A stretch of 44,768 bases of DNA. It comes from Arthrobacter sp. SO3 (GTDB lineage Bacteria; Actinomycetota; Actinomycetes; Actinomycetales; Micrococcaceae). The notes under the pieces are model-generated. The model was not told the origin of the DNA, ran no database searches, and saw only the letters and a program-made list of their open reading frames with translations. Shown here one piece after another: positions 40,418 through 44,768 of this stretch. The DNA is taken from NCBI RefSeq assembly GCF_020532825.1, contig NZ_MQTS01000006.1, positions 1 to 44,768 of the forward strand, in the 5' to 3' direction. The position numbers and the translations under genes were made by a program. Position 1 is the stretch's first letter. Each line of letters opens with the position of its first letter.

Positions 40418-41641
40418 ATGAAGCCGCTAAAAAGCGTGGCGTACGTACTTGCCCTGGTGGTCCTGGGCCTGTCACTGGCAGCAGTGCCCGCGCAGGCCGC
40501 CTCCGCGTCCATTAGCCTCAGCCCGGCCAAGGGTCCGGTGGGAACCACCGTGACCGTCACCGGCAACGGATTCCCCAAGAAGGGCTCAGGAACGCTCAGC
40601 GCAGGCACCAGCTCCGCCGCTTTCAAGGTGAACGCCTCCGGATACTTCACGGCCGACGTCGTCATCCCGCAGACCTCCCAGCCGGTCCTTGACGTCCAGG
40701 CCGTGGCCGGAACGGTCAAAGCTTCGGCGGCCTTCACCGTCGTCGCCGCGCCGGTGACGGATCCGGCGCCGCCGGTGATCAGCAGCGCGCCGCTGCGCTT
40801 CGGCGTCGGCACCCCCGGCGGACCGCTGGCATTGGCCGAACTGGACCAGGCCGCGTCCCTCGCCGGCGAGGCGCCGTCCGTCATTCTGTCCTACAAGGAC
40901 TTCAACCAGGCACCGCCCATCACGGAACTGGACGCCGTCCGCAGCCGGGGCGCCATGACCCTGCTGGCGTGGGAGCCCTGGACCTGGGGCGGCGGAACCG
41001 AACAGCCGGCCTATTCCCTCGACCGCATCACCGCCGGAGACTTCGACCCCTATCTGCGACAGTGGGGCACCGCCCTGGCCTCGTGGGGGCACCCGGTGAT
41101 GCTGCGCTTCGGGCACGAGATGAACGGCAACTGGTATCCCTGGTCCGAGGGCATCAACGGCAACGGACCCGGCGACTACGCCGCCGCCTGGCGGCATGTC
41201 CACGACGTCGTCGCTGCCACCGGCGCCGCCAACATCACCTGGGTCTGGAATCCCAACGTCCCCTACTCGGGGTCAACACCGCTCGACGGCCTGTACCCGG
41301 GTCCCGGCTATGTGGATGCGGTGGCCCTCGACGGATACAACTGGGGCACCTCGGCCGCGTGGAGCAGCTGGATCTCACCGTCTGACCTCTTCAGCGCGGG
41401 GCTTGCCGAAATGAGGCGGCTCGCGCCCGGCAAACAAGTGCTCATTGCCGAGACCGCCTCCGCGGAACAAGGCGGATCCAAAGCGGCCTGGAACACGTCG
41501 CTGATCAGCTACCTTGCGGCGCAGCCCGACGTCACAGCAGTGGTCTGGTTCAACTTCAACAAGGAAACCGACTGGCGGATCAACAGCAGCACCAGCTCTG
41601 CCACAGCGCTGGCCGCGGCCCTGGCCGCGCGCCCCAAGTAG
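40418..41641 (+). CDS. Secreted GH26-like glycoside hydrolase with N-terminal TIG-like domain
   Basis: The 407-residue protein has a signal peptide (MKPLKSVAYVLALVVLGLSLAAVPAQAA), a ~90-residue immunoglobulin-like domain (ISLSPAKGPVGTTVTVTGNGF), a Pro/Val linker and a GH26-like catalytic domain. The expected acid/base is E234 in RFGHEMNGNWYPW and the nucleophile E345 in IAETAS. GH26 enzymes cleave beta-mannans, mixed-linkage beta-glucans or related polysaccharides. ATG 40418 has GAGGAG upstream. It lies 151 bp downstream of the HATPase gene and likely processes the polymer made by the synthase, as glycanases in other exopolysaccharide loci do. Confidence 0.88.
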   Translation: MKPLKSVAYVLALVVLGLSLAAVPAQAASASISLSPAKGPVGTTVTVTGNGFPKKGSGTLSAGTSSAAFKVNASGYFTADVVIPQTSQPVLDVQAVAGTVKASAAFTVVAAPVTDPAPPVISSAPLRFGVGTPGGPLALAELDQAASLAGEAPSVILSYKDFNQAPPITELDAVRSRGAMTLLAWEPWTWGGGTEQPAYSLDRITAGDFDPYLRQWGTALASWGHPVMLRFGHEMNGNWYPWSEGINGNGPGDYAAAWRHVHDVVAATGAANITWVWNPNVPYSGSTPLDGLYPGPGYVDAVALDGYNWGTSAAWSSWISPSDLFSAGLAEMRRLAPGKQVLIAETASAEQGGSKAAWNTSLISYLAAQPDVTAVVWFNFNKETDWRINSSTSSATALAAALAARPK

Positions 41642-41684
41642 CCGGCTACCGGGCCCACAGGCCGTTGCGCCATAGGATCCCTTT

Positions 41685-42365
41685 ATGACACCCAATAGAG
41701 GCCTCGCGCTCTTCAGGTTCTGGTTTGCCCTTCTGGGATTCCTGGCCGTAGTTTTCCAGCTGACCCACCTGCTCCAGAATGTGCCCGGCGCCACCGCGGG
41801 TAACTACTTCAGCTATTTCACCATCGAATCCAACATCATCGCTTTCATCACCCTGGCGGTTGGCGGCCGGTACGCGTGGAAAGGCGAGAGCCCCCGCTGG
41901 CTGGAGTTGCTGCGCGGGGCCGCGACCATCTACATGACCATCACCGGGATCGTCTACAATCTCCTGTTGAGCAATATCGACGTCAACACGCCGATCCCCT
42001 GGATCAACGTCGTGCTGCATTACACGATCCCAACGATCATGGTCATCGACTGGCTGGTTGATCTGCCCAGGACGAGGATCCCGGTGCGCACCTCGCTGGT
42101 CTGGCTCGCGTTCCCCCTCCTGTATCTGGTTTACAGCCTGATCCGCGGTCCCATCGCCGGCTGGTACCCCTACCCGTTCCTGGACCCCCGGATCAGCGGC
42201 TACGGGACCGTGGCGGTCATGGCGCTGGCCATCGCTGCCGCAGCCTTCGTCCTCGCACTCATCACTGCGTTTTCCACGCGGCTCCACATTGCGCCGACAT
42301 CCGACCGGGTCACCGCCGGTGCTGCGACGGCGCCCCTTCAGCCTGAGGGCAGCACCGTCAACTGA
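41685..42365 (+). CDS. Pr6Pr-family (FAR-17a/AIG1-like) membrane protein
   Basis: The 226-residue protein has six membrane helices: FWFALLGFLAVVFQL, FTIESNIIAFITLAV, GAATIYMTITGIVYNLLL, NVVLHYTIPTIMVIDWLVD, TSLVWLAFPLLYLVYSLIRG and AVMALAIAAAAFVLALITAF. The FTIESN and LHYTIP motifs are characteristic of the Pr6Pr family, whose function in bacteria is unknown (distant eukaryotic relatives hydrolyse fatty-acid esters). ATG 41685. The hairpin at 42409-42448 ends the gene. Confidence 0.85.
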   Translation: MTPNRGLALFRFWFALLGFLAVVFQLTHLLQNVPGATAGNYFSYFTIESNIIAFITLAVGGRYAWKGESPRWLELLRGAATIYMTITGIVYNLLLSNIDVNTPIPWINVVLHYTIPTIMVIDWLVDLPRTRIPVRTSLVWLAFPLLYLVYSLIRGPIAGWYPYPFLDPRISGYGTVAVMALAIAAAAFVLALITAFSTRLHIAPTSDRVTAGAATAPLQPEGSTVN

Positions 42366-42408
42366 GGCCGGGCCGGGTCGGGACGAAACCTGGGCCGCCC
42401 AGGGCAAA

Positions 42409-42448
42409 GGAAAAGCCTCCGGAACCTGTTGGTTCCGGAGGCTTTTCC
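42409..42448. terminator. Bidirectional terminator between Pr6Pr gene and tRNA-Tyr
   Basis: A perfect 18-bp stem (42409-42426 with 42431-42448), loop TGTT, with A-run and T-run at the two sides. It lies between convergent transcripts, 5 bp from the 3' end of tRNA-Tyr. Confidence 0.88.
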
Positions 42449-42453
42449 AAGGG

Positions 42454-42535
42454 TGGCAGATGAGGGATTCGAACCCCCGTAGGCGTTGCCAGCTGATTTA
42501 CAGTCAGCCCCCTTTGGCCGCTCGGGTAATCTGCC
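42454..42535 (-). tRNA. tRNA-Tyr (GTA)
   Basis: An 82-nt class II tRNA on the minus strand: acceptor GGCAGAT/ATCTGCC, anticodon stem GCTGA/TCAGC with loop CTGTAAA giving anticodon GTA, a long variable arm, and T arm with loop TTCGAAT. Discriminator A; CCA is not encoded. Confidence 0.93.
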
Positions 42536-42685
42536 GAACTTCAAAAGAAGATCACTCGCGGCTTCCATGTTCAGAACGGCTGTTTCCAGTCCGTTCCGCT
42601 TCCAGTAACCGCGGGCAAGACAACTTTACAGAACTTAAGCCGAAGAATCGAATCGGCGCTTGGCGGCCCCAAAAAGCGCGGAAAA

Positions 42686-42940
42686 TCAGGCTTCTCCGAG
42701 GATGCGTCCGGCGAGTTTGGATTCGAACCGTGCAGCCTGCTCCTCCGTGATCTGGTTCAGCTGGATGGCACGTGCCAGATCGGTGTGGACACCATCCAGC
42801 CTCGACGAGGCATCCGCGGCCGGGCTGAAGATAATCGAGGCCGCCAGTGTTGCCGCCGCCACCGACGTTGCGGCAGTGGCGAAACCAACGGCGGCTGCTG
42901 CGGTGGTGCGGACGGCATACCGGACGGCCTTGTTTTGCAT
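42686..42940 (-). CDS. Small secreted or membrane-anchored hypothetical protein
   Basis: The 84-residue protein starts MQNKAVRYAVRTTAAAAVGFATAATSVAAATLAASIIFSPAADA, a basic n-region plus a long Ala-rich hydrophobic stretch that fits a signal peptide (AxA-type site) or one membrane helix. The mature part SSRLDGVHTDLARAIQLNQITEEQAARFESKLAGRILGEA looks like an amphipathic helical hairpin. Not matched to a known family. ATG 42940 has AAAGG 9 bases upstream. Divergent from YajQ by 198 bp. Confidence 0.65.
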   Translation of the reverse strand: MQNKAVRYAVRTTAAAAVGFATAATSVAAATLAASIIFSPAADASSRLDGVHTDLARAIQLNQITEEQAARFESKLAGRILGEA

Positions 42941-43138
42941 GTTGCGTGCCTTTCGAACGACTCTTCCAACTCCTGCAACTCTGCCGCCCGAAACTTCGTT
43001 CCCGCCCTGACCCACCTTTGAGCGGGCTGTGAACGGGACAACGCTCTGCAGCCTTCACATCAGGGGCATCCGTACTAGGCTGGATTGCAGACACAACGGC
43101 CCTTCACCGGGCACCCCCCAACCATCAGGAGGACAGTC

Positions 43139-43630
43139 ATGGCAGGCGAATCCACATTCGACGTCGTCAGCAAGGTCGACAAGCAGGAAGTCGCCAACGC
43201 GCTGCACCAGGCGCAGAAGGAACTGGTCCAGCGTTACGACTTCAAGGGCGTCGGCGCCGAGGTCGATTTCAGCGACGAGAAGATCCTCATGAAGGCCAAC
43301 TCCGAAGAGCGCGTGCTCGCCGTCCTGGACGTCCTGCAGTCCAAGCTCATCCGCCGAGGCATCTCCTTGAAGTCCCTCGAAACGGGCGAGCCCTACCCTT
43401 CCGGCAAGGAGTTCCGGCTTGAGGCCACCATCAAGGAGGGCATCGCCCAGGACCTGGCGAAGAAGATCAACAAGCTCATCCGCGACGAGGCCCCCAAGTC
43501 CGTCAAGTCGCAGATCCAGGGCGACGAGCTCCGGGTGACCTCCAAGTCCCGCGACGACCTCCAGGAGACCATGAACCTGCTGAAGGGCTTCGACGAGGCC
43601 GACCTGCAGTTCGTGAACTTCCGCAGCTAG
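43139..43630 (+). CDS. yajQ: YajQ-family nucleotide-binding protein
   Basis: The 163-residue protein is a full YajQ: MAGESTFDVVSKVDKQEVANALHQAQKELVQRYDFKG at the start, GISLKSLETGEPYPSGKEFRLEATIKEGIAQDLAKKINKLIRDE in the middle, and DDLQETMNLLKGFDEADLQFVNFR at the end. In some bacteria YajQ binds c-di-GMP and controls regulators; in others it is described as tRNA- or nucleotide-binding. ATG 43139 has AGGAGGA upstream. A terminator follows. Its link to the exopolysaccharide cluster 1.5 kb away is speculative. Confidence 0.93.
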   Translation: MAGESTFDVVSKVDKQEVANALHQAQKELVQRYDFKGVGAEVDFSDEKILMKANSEERVLAVLDVLQSKLIRRGISLKSLETGEPYPSGKEFRLEATIKEGIAQDLAKKINKLIRDEAPKSVKSQIQGDELRVTSKSRDDLQETMNLLKGFDEADLQFVNFRS

Positions 43631-43668
43631 CTAGGGTCCGTCCGCGGCGCATAATTTCTGACGCTGCA

Positions 43669-43713
43669 CAAAAGGGCTGGCGCGCCGGTATTCCGGTGTC
43701 GCCAGCCCTTTTG
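43669..43713 (+). terminator. Terminator after yajQ
   Basis: Arms CAAAAGGGCTGGCG (43669-43682) and CGCCAGCCCTTTTG (43700-43713) pair perfectly across a 17-nt loop that itself holds a small CCGG dyad; a T-run closes the 3' side. Confidence 0.85.
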
Positions 43714-43811
43714 CGCGTCACGGGACGAAACGCGCGTCGCCTCGGGCCGCCGGGCCGCGTCGCGCCGGGCTGCCGGTCAATTACGTCACGTAAGATTTTC
43801 GTATTTCATCG

Positions 43812-43846
43812 GGTAAGGGTTACCTTGGTTCTTAGGCAAACCTTAG
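43812..43846 (+). promoter_or_regulatory. Candidate IdeR/DtxR iron box upstream of efeU
   Basis: TTAGGCAAACCTTAG (43832-43846) is close to the inner part of the DtxR/IdeR consensus TTAGGTTAGGCTAACCTAA, and GGTAAGGGTTACC at 43812-43824 is a second perfect dyad. Both lie 30-65 bp before the efeU start, where an iron-loaded repressor would block transcription. Confidence 0.6.
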
Positions 43847-43874
43847 TTAGTCACCTTTACCCGAAAGCATCCAT

Positions 43875-44738
43875 ATGAGCGCGAACTTCCTGATCGGCCT
43901 CCGTGAGGGCCTTGAAGCCGCCATGATCGTTGTCCTGCTGCTGGCCTACGTGGCCCGGACCGGACGGAGGCAGCTTGTTCCCCGCATCTGGGCCGGCGTC
44001 GGACTGGCCGTGGCGGTCTCCATCGGTTTTGGCGCCCTCCTGACCTTCGGCCCGCGCGGACTCACGTTCCAGGCCCAGGAAGCGATCGGCGGCAGCCTGT
44101 CGATTGCCGCCGTCGCCCTCGTCACCTGGATGGTCTTCTGGATGGCCCGCACGTCGCGGACCCTCGGCAGCGACCTCCGCGGCAAGATCGACAAGGTGGC
44201 CGACGGCGCCGCCTGGGGCCTCGTCGCCGTCGCCGCCCTGGCCGTGGGCCGGGAAGGACTCGAAACCGCCCTCTTTCTCTGGGCCGCCGCGCAGTCGGCC
44301 GGACAGTCGTCCTCCCCGCTGCTCGGAGCGGTCCTGGGCCTGGCCGCCGCCGCCGGGCTCGGCTACCTGCTCCACCGCGGCGCCCTGCGGGTGAACCTGG
44401 CCAAGTTCTTCACCTGGACCGGCGCTGCGCTCATCATGGTGGCCGGCGGGGTCCTGGCCTACGGGGTCCACGACCTCCAGGAGGCCGGCCTGCTCCCGGG
44501 CCTGCACTCCCTCGCCTTCGACGTCACGGCGGCGGTGCCGCCGTCGTCCTGGTACGGCACCCTGCTGAAGGGGACCCTGAACTTCTCCCCCGCCACCACC
44601 TGGCTTGAGGCCACCGTCTGGGTCCTCTACGTCACTCCGGTGATGGCGCTTTACCTCCGGTCATACCGCCGCAGCCTCCGCCGGACCCCCGGCGAAACGG
44701 CCGCAGTGGCGGCCCCGTCAGCCTCCGCCGCGGCCTGA
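43875..44738 (+). CDS. efeU: High-affinity iron permease EfeU (FTR1 family)
   Basis: The 287-residue protein has seven membrane helices and two copies of the FTR1 iron-binding motif REGLE (residues 10-14 and 126-130), which define the family. It carries ferric iron after oxidation by EfeO/EfeB-type partners; those would be expected just downstream, beyond the window. The C-terminal tail is Ala-rich. ATG 43875. The putative iron box upstream suggests repression when iron is plentiful. Nothing but a short GC-rich stretch follows to the window end. Confidence 0.93.
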   Translation: MSANFLIGLREGLEAAMIVVLLLAYVARTGRRQLVPRIWAGVGLAVAVSIGFGALLTFGPRGLTFQAQEAIGGSLSIAAVALVTWMVFWMARTSRTLGSDLRGKIDKVADGAAWGLVAVAALAVGREGLETALFLWAAAQSAGQSSSPLLGAVLGLAAAAGLGYLLHRGALRVNLAKFFTWTGAALIMVAGGVLAYGVHDLQEAGLLPGLHSLAFDVTAAVPPSSWYGTLLKGTLNFSPATTWLEATVWVLYVTPVMALYLRSYRRSLRRTPGETAAVAAPSASAAA

Positions 44739-44768
44739 CACCCCACTCCGACCCCCGCACCTCGCCCG

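Noticed and set aside
42338..42568. Minus-strand frame covering the terminator and tRNA-Tyr
   Set aside because: It is explained by the tRNA and the hairpin sequence.

Overview
The window is high-GC DNA (roughly two thirds G+C, third codon positions almost all G/C) with a gene set typical of a Gram-positive actinobacterium. The GAF-ANTAR proteins, IdeR/DtxR-like iron box, HxlR and ArsR regulators, EfeU iron permease and overall protein style point to Micrococcaceae, most likely Arthrobacter or a close relative (inference from family content, not from a marker gene). It reads as chromosome: there are no rRNA genes, no recognisable insertion sequence, no phage genes and no CRISPR array.

Layout. 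1-9.1 kb: the 3' part of a secreted zinc metalloprotease with ten FG-GAP-like repeats, a CPA1 Na+/H+ antiporter, an NAD(P)-binding protein, tRNA-Met and tRNA-Thr, the DEAD-box helicase deaD with a long leader, and a MOSC protein. 9.1-19.2 kb: glutaryl-CoA-type acyl-CoA dehydrogenase, an HxlR regulator coupled to an MFS transporter, a cbs-metB-GT87 set (transsulfuration plus a membrane glycosyltransferase), an ArsB/NhaD-type permease, a VOC protein and an AlkA-like glycosylase. 19.2-22.5 kb: three copies of a 63-bp palindromic element, two of which flank a DUF559/AbiEi-like endonuclease-fold gene, plus an acyl-CoA ligase and a monooxygenase. 22.5-27.5 kb: thioredoxin, a thioesterase, an S51-type peptidase, two GNAT acetyltransferases, a VOC protein and an MgtC-family protein. 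27.1-30.4 kb: a sensory/RNA-binding patch with three GAF-ANTAR genes. 30.4-34.4 kb: small regulatory and stress-type genes, including an ArsR/AHSA1 pair whose promoter, operator and start codon are superimposed.

34.8-41.6 kb is the most interesting part: a GAF-PP2C (SpoIIE/RsbU-like) phosphatase, a six-pass membrane PP2C phosphatase, a cellulose-synthase-like processive glycosyltransferase with a roughly 145-residue coiled-coil-rich insertion inside its catalytic domain, a STAS anti-anti-sigma-like protein, a RsbW-like HATPase with a degenerate G1 box, and a secreted GH26-like glycanase. The four central genes overlap end to end. There is no sigma factor gene in or next to the cluster. I propose that this is a partner-switching module acting on an exopolysaccharide synthase rather than (or as well as) on a sigma factor.

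41.6-44.8 kb: a Pr6Pr-like membrane protein, tRNA-Tyr, a small secreted protein, the YajQ-family nucleotide-binding protein, and efeU behind an iron box.
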